NCBI RefSeq assembly: GCF_013128195.2
Contig: NZ_CP053452.2
Span: 1,736,001-1,800,000 of the forward strand
Length of the DNA stretch: 64,000 nucleotides
Direction: 5' to 3'
Source of the DNA: Frigoriglobus tundricola
GTDB lineage: Bacteria > Planctomycetota > Planctomycetia > Gemmatales > Gemmataceae
The position numbers and the translations under genes were made by a program. The notes below the pieces were generated by a model. It ran no database searches and was not told the DNA's origin. It was given only the letters and a program-made list of their open reading frames with translations. How positions within the stretch are numbered: position 1 is the stretch's first letter; each line of letters begins with the position of its first letter. Below, piece after piece: positions 35,977 to 46,684 of this stretch.

Positions 35977-37014
35977 TCACCCCGATCGTTTCTTGATCCG
36001 GTCGAGCCACTCCGTTACCTCTTCGGGAGAGAGCACCTCCACCACTTCGGCACGCGAGCGGAGTGCGTCGTGAATGTTGGCGAAGAAGTTACTGTCCCAC
36101 GACCGCCCGCCGCCCCGCATCGGGTCGATCAGAACCACCCGCACGCCGTCGAACTCCGGAATGGCACCCGGGCTAACCTCCACAGGGAAGTGGATGATCG
36201 AGTCGATGAGATTCCCCTGGAACTCGCCCTCTTTGGGCAGCCCGAACCAACTGGAGAAGTGGAACCGGGCGTGGTCGTGGAGCACCCGCGTGTGCGGGAT
36301 GGCACCGGTCGCAACGCCGACCACCTCTTCGTCGATCGGTTCGCCGCTGAGGTGCCCGCCGCCGATGAGCGCCGCCTGAAGCAGCGTGAACAGGTGGGCG
36401 TTGGTCGCGACCGCGTCGCACGCGACACGGAACCCCTTCCCCTCGTTCGGCGCGAGAACCAGCAGCGCCAGGCCGTCGGTGAAGCCCAACACTTGCGCGA
36501 CGAACCCACTCTCGCGATGTTCCTCGGCGAGCGCTTCGACACCCGCCACGAGGTCGGCGTTCGCGCGCGCCGCTTGCCGGAACGCCGCGCCGCGGCACAG
36601 TACGGCCATCGTCGCGAGCATCAGAAACGTGAGTCCGCCCCGCGCCCGGATCGCGTCGGGGTCGGTGTCGAACGTCGCCCCGGCCGCCCGGCGCGCGAGG
36701 TTCAGGTGCCCCGGAAGCGCCGCGACCAGGTGCGGAGCAACGAGGGCCGGGTCACCTCCCATCTCCACGAGACTGCCGCAGTTTACCGCGATCACCGACG
36801 TGCGAAACGGGTCGCCGGTGCGGGTCAGGGCCGCGACTTCGGAGAGCAGCGCATCCAGTTCCGCCTTCGAGCGTAGCGACGGGAGGAACTGCCTGAGTTG
36901 TTGAAACGGCGGTGCGGAGAACACTTCACCCGGTTCGGCCCGTACCTCGTGCGCGGTGGCGGGCTTGGTCGCGTATTCAGCCAGAGCGGCAATGACGGCG
37001 GCGCGGTCGGGCAT
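35977..37014 (-). CDS. Hypothetical protein (345 aa), DoxX-linked
   Basis: A soluble, helix-rich protein without recognised domain. Visible features include VIAVNCGSLVEMGGDPALVA, LLVLAPNEGKGFRVACDAVA, a His-rich stretch HTRVLHDHARFHFSSWF, and GVRVVLIDPMRGGGRSWD. The conserved-looking His/Arg patches suggest an enzyme or ligand-binding protein, but no function is claimed. It starts ten bases after the DoxX gene, with GAGGG at correct spacing, so the two are probably co-translated. Confidence 0.7.
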   Translation of the reverse strand: MPDRAAVIAALAEYATKPATAHEVRAEPGEVFSAPPFQQLRQFLPSLRSKAELDALLSEVAALTRTGDPFRTSVIAVNCGSLVEMGGDPALVAPHLVAALPGHLNLARRAAGATFDTDPDAIRARGGLTFLMLATMAVLCRGAAFRQAARANADLVAGVEALAEEHRESGFVAQVLGFTDGLALLVLAPNEGKGFRVACDAVATNAHLFTLLQAALIGGGHLSGEPIDEEVVGVATGAIPHTRVLHDHARFHFSSWFGLPKEGEFQGNLIDSIIHFPVEVSPGAIPEFDGVRVVLIDPMRGGGRSWDSNFFANIHDALRSRAEVVEVLSPEEVTEWLDRIKKRSG

Positions 37015-37024
37015 CGTGAGTCCC

Positions 37025-37393
37025 TCACCCTCTTCGCGTGAACCAGTACGCCCACGCGATGAACACGGCCTGGAGGGGCACCCGCAGCCACAACCCGATG
37101 GCCGGGAGGTTAGGATATTGGTCGGGGTGGAGCGCCATGTGAAGGTTCGCAGGGAAGACCGCGATGAGGAGCGCGATCAGCCCCCACGCGGCGGCGACCG
37201 TGAGGCGCGGGATCAGGAGCCCGATGCCACCAAGAACCTCGAACACCCCGCTCACCCACACGAGTTCGAGCGGCCAGGGCAAGTAGGGCGGAACGATCCG
37301 CACGTAAAAGTCGGGCATGACGAAGTGGTTCACCCCGGCCGCGATGAACAGCAGGCCGAGCAACCACTTCATTGTCGGCTTGAGCGCGTGCAT
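37025..37393 (-). CDS. DoxX family membrane protein
   Basis: A 122-residue protein with four hydrophobic helices typical of DoxX: LLGLLFIAAGVNHFVMPDFY, LVWVSGVFEVLGGIGLLIPR, LIALLIAVFPANLHMAL, and LQAVFIAWAYWF. DoxX-like proteins act in membrane redox or respiration-related processes, usually undefined. GGAG lies six bases before the ATG. It sits just upstream of the 345-residue hypothetical gene. Confidence 0.85.
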   Translation of the reverse strand: MHALKPTMKWLLGLLFIAAGVNHFVMPDFYVRIVPPYLPWPLELVWVSGVFEVLGGIGLLIPRLTVAAAWGLIALLIAVFPANLHMALHPDQYPNLPAIGLWLRVPLQAVFIAWAYWFTRRG

Positions 37394-37411
37394 CGGGTCT
37401 CCGCGTTGGGA

Positions 37412-38254
37412 TCACTCGCAGTCATCAAACAAACCCGGAGCGGGCGCGGCAACAACCGATTGCGCGGCGGGCGGCGGGAAGAAGCCGGTTTCGCCCTCGA
37501 ACACGGTCCCGTCGCGCTTCAAGCGGTCCACGAACCGGCGGTAGTCGGCCGGCCCCCAACCGATTTCCGCGAGCAGGCGCCGGGCCTCTTCGCCGGTATC
37601 CGCGCCGAACCGGCCGCCGGCGTCGTGAAAGTCCTGGCACACGAGGACGGCCGGCGCGAAGTCCGCGATTCGCCGTGCGAAGGCATCGGGGTCTTCGATG
37701 GGCAGGGTCGGCGTGACGCACACGCCCACCGCGATGCCCGCGTCCTTCAACTGGCTCAGCGCGTCCCAGCGCTTCTCAAGCGGCGGTGCCTTCGGCTCGA
37801 ACTGCACCCGCACCCGCTCCGAGTCCGTGGGCAGAGACAGGTTCACGCGGAGGCTGCGGAACTCCCGAAGCACGTCGATGTCACGGCTCACGAGCGGGCC
37901 GCGGGTCTGGATCGTCAGCCGCGGCCGGTGCGGAACGAGCGCCTCCAGAATGCCGCGGGTCAACATGAGGCTCCGCTCGACCGGTTGATAGGGATCGGTC
38001 ACACTGGACATGTAGACCGCCTGCCCGGCTACCTTCCGGGCTTGCCGCTCCGCGAGTTCGGCGGCGTTCCGCTTCGCAGTGACCCACCGGCCCCACTCTT
38101 CCGGTGGCCTGCGGTTCTGCGGGAGATAGGCCGCATAACAGTACGCACACGAAAACGTACAACCGACATACGGGTTACACGTCCACTCGAACCCGCCGCG
38201 CCGAATGAACCCGGTGGCCGGCGAAAAGATCGACCGCGATTCGATCAGTTCCAT
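37412..38254 (-). CDS. SPL-family radical SAM protein
   Basis: A 280-residue radical SAM enzyme with the CxxxCxxC cluster motif in GCTFSCAYCYAAYLP (C32, C36, C39). Other marks of the Rv2578c/SPL-like subgroup are SSVTDPYQPVERSLMLTRGI, LTIQTRGPLVSRDIDVL and VNLSLPTDSERVR. The reaction is unknown; spore-photoproduct-lyase-like members are widespread outside spore formers. The ATG at 38254 has GAGG five bases upstream; an ATG at 38326 (MSLPAAGG) lies further up without a ribosome site. Confidence 0.85.
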   Translation of the reverse strand: MELIESRSIFSPATGFIRRGGFEWTCNPYVGCTFSCAYCYAAYLPQNRRPPEEWGRWVTAKRNAAELAERQARKVAGQAVYMSSVTDPYQPVERSLMLTRGILEALVPHRPRLTIQTRGPLVSRDIDVLREFRSLRVNLSLPTDSERVRVQFEPKAPPLEKRWDALSQLKDAGIAVGVCVTPTLPIEDPDAFARRIADFAPAVLVCQDFHDAGGRFGADTGEEARRLLAEIGWGPADYRRFVDRLKRDGTVFEGETGFFPPPAAQSVVAAPAPGLFDDCE

Positions 38255-38592
38255 AAGCGCCTCGTGGCTCGGGGGAGAAGCTCGCAGCAGAAATCGCGCC
38301 GAACCACCGGCCGCGGGCAGAGACATGATTCGCGCACGGGCGTGAAATACGCCCGTGCTCACACGGCCAGGCGTGAAGAGAGGCGTACCACAAGGGGCAG
38401 GTTCGCGCGAAATGTAACGAAATCGCTCACCGGCCCGGCCGCGATACCAGTCACACACGGACAGCCGACGAGTAACGGAAAACAAACGGCGCGGCCGGGT
38501 CCGGTGCGGCAGAAGGTTCGGACGGCAGCGCCCTCGCCCTCCGCGTCGGGCGTTCGCACCGTCTTCGGCCGCGGCGAGTTCAGCGGGTCGAT
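38255..38592. other. Intergenic region
   Basis: I see no gene here. The open frames that cross it are Arg/Pro-rich extensions of flanking genes. It must hold the promoter of the radical SAM gene. Confidence 0.4.
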
Positions 38593-39936
38593 CTACTTCG
38601 GATCGGGCTGTTGAGTGCGAGGGCGGCTCTCGGGCCCCCACGCGCCGTCGATCCCGTCTTGGACGGCGTTCCCGTTGCCCTTGCCGGTCAATTCGTTAAG
38701 GGCGAACAGGACGGCACCCCGTTGCGGGGAGCCTTTGGGTAGAGTGCCCTCCGCTTCCGCCTTCTGGAACTCCGCTTGTTCGCTGGCGGAGAGCGGCCGG
38801 GTTCGCACCAGATAATCGTACCGCTGCTCGGCGGGCCATTTGCCGGGGGCCGCCACGGGCTGCACCACAGAGAAGTCCTGGCGAAGGTACGTAAGGTCCG
38901 CCCGGACGAAGAGGCCGTCAGAACGGCGGGAATAGTACGGCTCGAACCGTTCGCCCGGTGACGGCACGGGGCCGCGGACCCGGTCGTCCCTTTCCAGTGA
39001 CGGGGCGTGGCACAACACGCAGTTACACAGGTGATTGACCCGGACGACTTCCCGAACGGCATACCCCTGACCGACTTTGAACGGTAGCCGCGGGTCCGGT
39101 TCGGTGAGGAGCTTCATCAGTTCCGGCACCATGTCGAATCGCTTCAACTCGGCGGCCGCCTCGGCGGCATGGTCGGCCGCGGCCGGCCAGGGGTACCGAA
39201 ACCCGTCGTACAGTACCCGGGTGTATTCGTCCGCCGGGCGGAGCGCGAGCGCCCGGACGGCCCGCCCGCGGACCTCCGGCGACAGATCGAAGACCGCCCG
39301 CTTCGCCAGAGCGACACCCGCCTCCTTTCCAACGGTCCGCGCCAGCACGTCGACCAAGAGCAGGCGAACGTCTGTCGGTTCGGTCTGCAACATTTGCGTA
39401 ACGGTCGGCACGGCGGGCGGTTTCGTCCAGTCCGACGCGAGGAGAGCGGGCGGCAGTTTCTCGGCACCGGATCGGTTCCGCGTGGCGGCCCTCCGGAGCT
39501 CGGTGCGGAGTTTGAGTGACAGGTTCTGGAGCTGTTCTGCCTCTTCCTTTGCCAACACGTTGTCCGGCCCTGGGAGCCAGGGAAGCAGCGCTGCGTCCGG
39601 CCGCTTGTCCCGGCGCGCCTTCTCCTGAAGGGCCTTCATGCCAAGGTCCGCCGGCGGGGAGTTCTGCGACGGGTTCGCCTTCAGGGATTGGACGATTGGG
39701 GCGTACAGCTCGCCGGCGGCCTGCTGGTCGAAACCCGCCTCCGGTACGTCTCGGAGTTGCCTCCGGAGTTCCTCCTCAGTGGTCGGCTTGCGCCGTTTGA
39801 ACGGAGCTTCGAGGCGAGGGGCCTCCTGTTTGTCGGCCGGTTGGTCCCCGGCCCCGGCTGCGCGCGGCGACGCACCATAAGCGCCGACCGCCAGGACCAC
39901 CGCGACCCACCGACCCATCCGCAACGGCCGAGGCAT
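38593..39936 (-). CDS. Secreted HEAT-like protein with a single c-heme motif
   Basis: The start at 39936 has GGAGG five bases upstream and gives a signal peptide (WVAVVLAVGAYGASPRAAGA). The protein (447 aa) is largely helical with HEAT-like segments (VRLLLVDVLARTVGKEAGVA, LSPEVRGRAVRALALRP) and carries one CxxCH motif in CNCVLCHAP. This suggests an exported mono-heme cytochrome-like scaffold of the planctomycete type. The C-terminal 20 residues are polar. No enzymatic motif is recognised. Confidence 0.78.
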   Translation of the reverse strand: MPRPLRMGRWVAVVLAVGAYGASPRAAGAGDQPADKQEAPRLEAPFKRRKPTTEEELRRQLRDVPEAGFDQQAAGELYAPIVQSLKANPSQNSPPADLGMKALQEKARRDKRPDAALLPWLPGPDNVLAKEEAEQLQNLSLKLRTELRRAATRNRSGAEKLPPALLASDWTKPPAVPTVTQMLQTEPTDVRLLLVDVLARTVGKEAGVALAKRAVFDLSPEVRGRAVRALALRPADEYTRVLYDGFRYPWPAAADHAAEAAAELKRFDMVPELMKLLTEPDPRLPFKVGQGYAVREVVRVNHLCNCVLCHAPSLERDDRVRGPVPSPGERFEPYYSRRSDGLFVRADLTYLRQDFSVVQPVAAPGKWPAEQRYDYLVRTRPLSASEQAEFQKAEAEGTLPKGSPQRGAVLFALNELTGKGNGNAVQDGIDGAWGPESRPRTQQPDPK

Positions 39937-40207
39937 GGGACCTCCCGGGCAGCGCCCGCACGTTTTCGCAAACCTTACGTACACCGAGGCTGGTAGTTGC
40001 ACAACAAGGGCTGGCAAGCGTTGGCGTTTTCGAAGAGACATCGGTCTGCGTTGCCGAGCCGAATCGCGCTGACGACACGGGTGGTCGTACCACCCGCCGC
40101 CCGAGGCTCGTGAAGTCGTCCGAGCGAATAAGCTCACCGGCCGCGGACGCCGCGATAGGTGCCGGAAACAGCGCATGTGCAGCGCGAGGTTCGGCTTGCC
40201 TTGTGGG
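39937..40207. other. Intergenic region
   Basis: No gene is seen. It lies between two leftward genes and must hold the promoter of the single-heme protein gene. Confidence 0.4.
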
Positions 40208-40763
40208 CTACCAGAACCGCCACCACCGGCGCGGCGGTTGCTCCGACCGGCGGCTGGCCGCGATCTCCTCAGCGGTAAACCCGACCAGCATTAGTGGGCT
40301 CATTAACCGCCCCGCGCAATCCTTCTGGGCCGTGGCTTGTCAGCATGTTGTTGACGCAGCCCATCTCGGCGCTCCGGCCGGCGACCGCGTGCCACGCCTC
40401 GACCGTCAGGGACCGGTCCGCCGGGGCCAGCGCGAACAGTTCCTCGGCCCAGGCGAGAGCGGCGGTGAAGTAGTGCTCACCCGCCAACGGCAGGTAGGCA
40501 CACTGCCCGGACCGCTTCCGCACGCCGTAGACGCTGGGGAACCCCGTGACGCCCAACCCTCGGAGCACCGGGTGCGACAGTGCGGATGGGACGAGCAGCG
40601 TCAGCAGCCACGCGTCAACCGGCCCGGCGCCCTCGCCAATCAACGCCGCCTCCACCTCCTCATCGCGCATGTCGGGGCGGCTGGAGAGGAGGCCCACTAC
40701 CCGCAGTGCGCGGCCCAGCGCCAATCCGTGATCCTGCGGATAGGGGACAACCGCCCTCGGCAC
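40208..40763 (-). pseudogene. Hypothetical gene with C-terminal frameshift
   Basis: The open frame from the GTG at 40763 (with GAGAGGG seven bases upstream) gives a soluble protein with no recognised family (LRVVGLLSSRPDMRDEEVEA, GLGVTGFPSVYGVRKRSGQC). Its nominal end at 40269 looks wrong. In the next frame a more protein-like end appears: TAQKDCAGRLMSPLMLVGFT, then AEEIAASRRSEQPPRRWWRF, stopping at 40208. A one-base indel near 40335-40345, in the GCTGACAAGCC region, would join the two. Confidence 0.6.
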
Positions 40764-40785
40764 TTCGACGCCCTCTCTTCGCCGA

Positions 40786-40837
40786 ACGAGCGTTGGAGGG
40801 CACGGGCGGCTTTGCCCCCGTGCCCTCCAACGCTCGT
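40786..40837 (-). terminator. 21-bp perfect stem-loop
   Basis: Arms 40786-40806 and 40817-40837 are exact complements. The loop itself can pair further (GGC TTT GCC), leaving a three-base loop. It follows the stop codon at 40860 of the leftward anchored protein, so it is its likely terminator. Confidence 0.7.
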
Positions 40838-40859
40838 ATTCGTCAGCCCATCCGTTATA

Positions 40860-41276
40860 TCACTTCGGCGGGAAGAGGTGAATCCGCCCCGCCTCCTTCT
40901 TCGGAGCGGCGGGCGGGGCGGGCGGCACAGTCGGATCGGTAGCCGCGGGCGAGTCGGTCGGCGCCACCTGTGCCGTCGGGTTGGCCGGAGAAGGTTGAGC
41001 CGGGGTGACCGGGCCGGGAGTCGCGCCGGGCGTGCTGGTCGGGGCCACGGCCTTGGCCTCCTGGGCGGCCTTATCCACCTGATTGCCGACGACCGCACTG
41101 ATGTTCTTCAGTGCTTCGGACGAGTCCGTGGTCACCTTCTTGGTGTCCACGTCCGTCTTGATTTCCAGGTTGCCGTCGATGCCACGGGTGACGCTCAGTT
41201 TGTACCAGCCCAGGTACCAGCCGCCGCCACCGAAGCCGAGCACCAACAGTCCGAACAGTGCGAGCAGGTTCCGCAT
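40860..41276 (-). CDS. Membrane-anchored Pro/Ala-rich hypothetical protein
   Basis: An N-terminal helix (LLALFGLLVLGFGGGGWYLG) is followed by a small beta-like segment with Lys/Asp-rich repeats (IKTDVDTKKVTTDS), an amphipathic helix, and a long Pro/Thr/Ala tail. It resembles the small anchored proteins that planctomycetes encode with long extracytoplasmic linkers; function unknown. The ATG at 41276 is chosen for GGAG six bases upstream; an ATG at 41288 would add four residues. Confidence 0.7.
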   Translation of the reverse strand: MRNLLALFGLLVLGFGGGGWYLGWYKLSVTRGIDGNLEIKTDVDTKKVTTDSSEALKNISAVVGNQVDKAAQEAKAVAPTSTPGATPGPVTPAQPSPANPTAQVAPTDSPAATDPTVPPAPPAAPKKEAGRIHLFPPK

Positions 41277-41288
41277 GTCTGTCTCCAT

Positions 41289-41870
41289 TCATCCCTGAAA
41301 GGTCGTGTCGGTCCGTCCCCACGTAGCGTATTCTTCGCGGGCTGGCAAGAGCCCTGCGACCCTGTGAGGGGGAGTGTACGCAATGCGAGCGCCCCGCGCA
41401 AGCCGAGTTGCGCCAGACATGACACAGTGGTGCGGGAAAAGTTCCGCCTGCGCATTTTTTGCGCCCTCGGAGTCCCGAACGGTGCCCGCCGCAGCCCCCG
41501 GGCCGGCGCAAGTGCTGCCAGGCAGGACACCTACTCTTGGAGCCGAGCCCGCCGCGCTGCTAGAATGCGGTAGCATTTGGAATCGCGGTGAACAGCGGAC
41601 GGGACTTGCAGGGCTCCCGCCGACCCGTTACTTTGAGTCGGTTAATAGCCCACTCTACCGGGGCTTCCACTTTGGCAGTGGAAGCAGACGCTCCCCTCCC
41701 GCTCTCGCCCGGCCACCCGGCTCGCCGTAGCCACTCGGCTCGCCGTAGCCACCCAGGGCCGGGCCGTCGGCACCCATCCAATCCGAACACGGGTGCCCCG
41801 AGCGGTGTCGAATTTGCTGCCCCTGCGGCACACCGGCGCCCCCGCGCCGCCCACGGAGGACTCCTTTACC
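41289..41870. other. Divergent intergenic region before prkA
   Basis: No gene is seen. It contains two tandem 18-bp copies of CGGCTCGCCGTAGCCACY at 41718-41735 and 41736-41753. It must hold the promoter of the prkA group and of the leftward anchored protein. Confidence 0.45.
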
Positions 41871-43919
<2,049 letters not shown>

Positions 43920-44067
43920 CGCGGAACTCGGAGTGCGGAACCCGGAGTGGAAGAACGAAGAAAAGCGAAGGCGGAGCGAGAAAGCCGTTCGGCGGTGTCC
44001 GTTCTCTTTCGTTCCGAACTCCACATTCCGGGTACCGCGCGACAAGACACGCCCGCCGGGGTTTGAA
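43920..44067. other. Short repeats downstream of prkA
   Basis: A 14-bp near-exact tandem repeat (GCGGAACTCGGAGT at 43921-43934 and GCGGAACCCGGAGT at 43935-43948) is followed by an inverted relative (CATTCCGGGTACCGC, 44024-44038). It may form a large hairpin between prkA and ffs. Confidence 0.4.
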
Positions 44068-44164
44068 GGGGTGGGGGCCTGACCGACCTGAAGGTGTGAA
44101 CCTGGTCAGGGCGGAAGCAGCAGCCATAAGCATTGGAGGGTGCGGCTCAGGGCACCCCCATCCT
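44068..44164 (+). ncRNA. ffs: Small signal recognition particle RNA (4.5S type)
   Basis: The conserved domain IV is clear: TGAACCTGGTCAGGGC, the GGAA tetraloop, then GCAGCAGCCATAAGC. The ends pair as in small bacterial SRP RNAs: TGGGGGCCTGA near 44072 with TCAGGGCACCCCCA ending at 44160. Length (about 97 nt) fits the form without an Alu domain. It binds Ffh and guides ribosomes to the membrane. It lies between prkA and the toxin-antitoxin pair. Confidence 0.88.
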
Positions 44165-44306
44165 TTCATTCCCCGGCGGGGCGACACACTGAACCCCGAC
44201 CACACTCGGGTTTCGACGCTTGTTGCCCCCCCCTCTTTCACTTCCTCTGCAACCCCGGTTTCTGATACGATTCTGGTGCGTCACCACGAACGACCGGAGA
44301 GCGGCT

Positions 44307-44699
44307 GTGGAACTGTCCGTACTCGTACAGCAGACCGGAAATGACCGGTTCCGGGCGTGGTGCGATTCGCCGATAGCCGCTTCGGCCGAGGGCACCACCC
44401 GCGACGAGGCGCTCGCGAACCTGCGGACCGAAATCGGTACGAAGACGCGGGGCGTCGAAGTGGTGCGTCTCGCGATTCCGAACGGCTCGGCCGACGATCC
44501 TCTCGGGACCGTCGGCGACGAGCAATCCAATGATCCCGAATCGATTGCGGCCTGGATTGCGGCATTCGACGCCATTCCGCCGCTTCAGATGACGGCCGAT
44601 GAGGAAGCGGTCTGGATGACCGAGAGGCGCGCCCGCTCCCATCGCGACGCCGGCGCAATTGATCGGTTCGCGTCCGAACTGCCCGGGGCGACCGAATGA
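44307..44699 (+). CDS. HicB-like antitoxin partner of a PIN toxin
   Basis: The first 50 residues resemble the HicB partial RNase-H fold (LSVLVQQTGNDRFRAWCDSP, then TTRDEALANLRTEI). The rest is acidic and helical (DPESIAAWIAAFDAIPPLQM, then TADEEAVWMTERRARSHRDA). The stop codon overlaps the next gene as ATGA, typical of a coupled toxin-antitoxin pair. No ribbon-helix-helix or AbrB domain is seen. The GTG start at 44307 has GGAGAG six bases upstream. Confidence 0.75.
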   Translation: MELSVLVQQTGNDRFRAWCDSPIAASAEGTTRDEALANLRTEIGTKTRGVEVVRLAIPNGSADDPLGTVGDEQSNDPESIAAWIAAFDAIPPLQMTADEEAVWMTERRARSHRDAGAIDRFASELPGATE

Positions 44700-45109
44700 G
44701 TCGATATTTGCTCGACACCAACGCGGTCGCCGATTGCATTTTTCAGCGGCGCGGGGTCGCCTTCCGGGTCCGTTCCGCACGCCTCGCCGGACACAAGATC
44801 TGGACCGGGGTTCCGGTGCTTGCTGAACTGTTTGCGGGTATCGAATACAGCGCGACACGCGATACGAATACGGCCGTATTGAACCAGAATGTCCGACTGT
44901 TTCGCTTGTGGCCCTTCACTGAGGACGCCGCCCGCGAGTACGGACGACTTTATGCCCATCTGCGGCGGATCGGCCGTACTATTCAGACGGTCGATCTGAT
45001 GATCGCCGCCATCGCTCTCACCCTCGGCGGTTGTACCGTCGTGACCTCGGACTCGGACCTGTCGGGGATACCGGGGCTGAATGTCGAGAGCTGGGCGACC
45101 GGTGGTTGA
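44696..45109 (+). CDS. vapC: PIN-domain toxin (VapC-like)
   Basis: A 137-residue PIN-domain ribonuclease with the acidic active site in place: LLDTNA (D7), LAELFAG (E44), QTVDLMIA (D100) and SDSDL (D119/D121). VapC toxins cleave tRNA or rRNA when the antitoxin is lost. The gene starts inside the stop codon of the HicB-like gene. The pair stands between ffs and the DUF444 gene, splitting a stress-related group. Confidence 0.87.
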   Translation: MSRYLLDTNAVADCIFQRRGVAFRVRSARLAGHKIWTGVPVLAELFAGIEYSATRDTNTAVLNQNVRLFRLWPFTEDAAREYGRLYAHLRRIGRTIQTVDLMIAAIALTLGGCTVVTSDSDLSGIPGLNVESWATGG

Positions 45110-45285
45110 GCCGGCTGGCGCCCCGTCGCGCCGCTTTTTCGTTCCGCTGCTTTCGCAACACGTCACCGGACACTGTTTGGCTTCTCCGCGGGCCGTTTTC
45201 TCTGGTACGATTCCATTACAGAACCGCGCGGCCCAGCCCCCCGCGCGCGAATTCGGCCACTAACTACCCCGAGGCAAGAAACGCC

Positions 45286-46389
45286 GTGGGACAAAAGATC
45301 GAACAAGACCTCCAGCGGTTCCGCAAACTGGTACGCGGAAAGGTGAAGAGCAACCTGTCCAAGTACATCAGCCGCGGCGAGATGATCGGCAAGAAGGGGA
45401 ACGACTACGTTTCGATCCCCATCCCGTCGATCAACCCGCCCCAGTTCCGCTACGGCAAGAAAAACTCCGGCGGCGTGGGGGTCGGCCCCGGCCAGCCCGG
45501 ACAGCCGCTCACGCAGCCACAGGACGGCGAGGGCGAGCCGCAGGCCGGCGATTCGCCCGGCGGCCACATCCTCGAAGTCGATCTGACGATGGAAGAACTG
45601 GCCGAGATCCTCGGCGAGGAACTGGCCCTCCCGCGCATCGAGCCCCGCGGGAAGAAGAACGTCGTCACCGAAAAGGACAAGTACACGAGCATCCGGAGCG
45701 TCGGCCCCGAGTCGCTGCGGCACTTCAAGCGGACGTTCAAGCGCGCCCTCCAGCGGCAGATCTCGGCCGGGTCGTACAACCCGCTCGAGCCGAGCGTGAT
45801 CCCGGTGCGCGAGGACAAACGGTACCGGGCCTGGAAAGAGGTGCCCAAGCCGGACGCGGTGGCGTGCGTGATCTACATGATGGACGTCTCCGGCAGCATG
45901 ACCGACGAGCAGAAGGAGATCGTCCGCATCGAGTCGTTCTGGATCGACACCTGGATCAAGAAGCACTACACGGGCGTGGAGACCGTTTACATCATCCACG
46001 ACGCGGTGGCCCAGGAGGTGAACGAGCACACGTTCTACCACACGCGGGAGAGCGGCGGGACGAAGATCAGCTCGGCCTACGAGCTGTGCAACAAGATCAT
46101 CGACGCCCGGTTCCCGCCGAGCCAGTGGAACGTGTACGCGTTCCACTTCTCCGACGGCGACAACTGGGGCGACGACGTGCCCAGGTGTACCGAGTTGCTC
46201 TCGAAGACGATGCTGCCGAAACTGAACCTGTTCGGCTACGGGCAGGTCGAATCGCCCTACGGCAGCGGCGAGTTCTTCGACCACGTGCACGAGCTGGTGG
46301 ACGACCACGAGAACGTGGTCGTGAGCCGCATCCCGGACCGCGAGGCGATCCTGGGGAGCATCAAGGAGTTCCTCAAAACGGGGCGGTGA
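45286..46389 (+). CDS. DUF444 (YeaH/YhbH) family protein with VWA domain
   Basis: A 367-residue protein with the usual N-terminal basic stretch, a Gly/Pro/Gln-rich linker (GVGVGPGQPGQPLTQPQDGE), and a von Willebrand A-type domain with the MIDAS motif MMDVSGSM (about 198-205), then ESGGTKISSAY and HFSDGDNWGDD. DUF444 proteins are encoded with PrkA and SpoVR and needed for stress or sporulation in other bacteria; their molecular role is unresolved. The GTG start at 45286 gives the family N-terminus (VGQKIEQDLQRFRKLVRGKV). Confidence 0.92.
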   Translation: MGQKIEQDLQRFRKLVRGKVKSNLSKYISRGEMIGKKGNDYVSIPIPSINPPQFRYGKKNSGGVGVGPGQPGQPLTQPQDGEGEPQAGDSPGGHILEVDLTMEELAEILGEELALPRIEPRGKKNVVTEKDKYTSIRSVGPESLRHFKRTFKRALQRQISAGSYNPLEPSVIPVREDKRYRAWKEVPKPDAVACVIYMMDVSGSMTDEQKEIVRIESFWIDTWIKKHYTGVETVYIIHDAVAQEVNEHTFYHTRESGGTKISSAYELCNKIIDARFPPSQWNVYAFHFSDGDNWGDDVPRCTELLSKTMLPKLNLFGYGQVESPYGSGEFFDHVHELVDDHENVVVSRIPDREAILGSIKEFLKTGR

Positions 46390-46684
46390 CCGGGCGGGAC
46401 CGGGAAAACGTCGCACACGTCGATCCGAACGCCCATCGAGCGCGCCGAATACCGGCCCGGAGATCGGTTGCGTGTCCTCCCACGGTTCGGTCGGACAGTG
46501 CCATCCTGAAGGAACCACGCCGCGGACACCTCGAACGGTCGAGGCGCACGGAGCGCCGGCAGTGTGAACCGGCCCCCGGTTTCGCCCTCGCCGCGTGTGC
46601 AGCAGCGCGGGCGCTTTTCATCCTGGCGCGCGCGTGAGCCGTCGGCCGGTGTATGATGCAGTGGAGCAATCCGAGGAGCGGACG

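Noticed and set aside
44063..44344. Open frame overlapping the SRP RNA
   Set aside because: It translates the conserved SRP RNA bases; the RNA interpretation explains the sequence fully.
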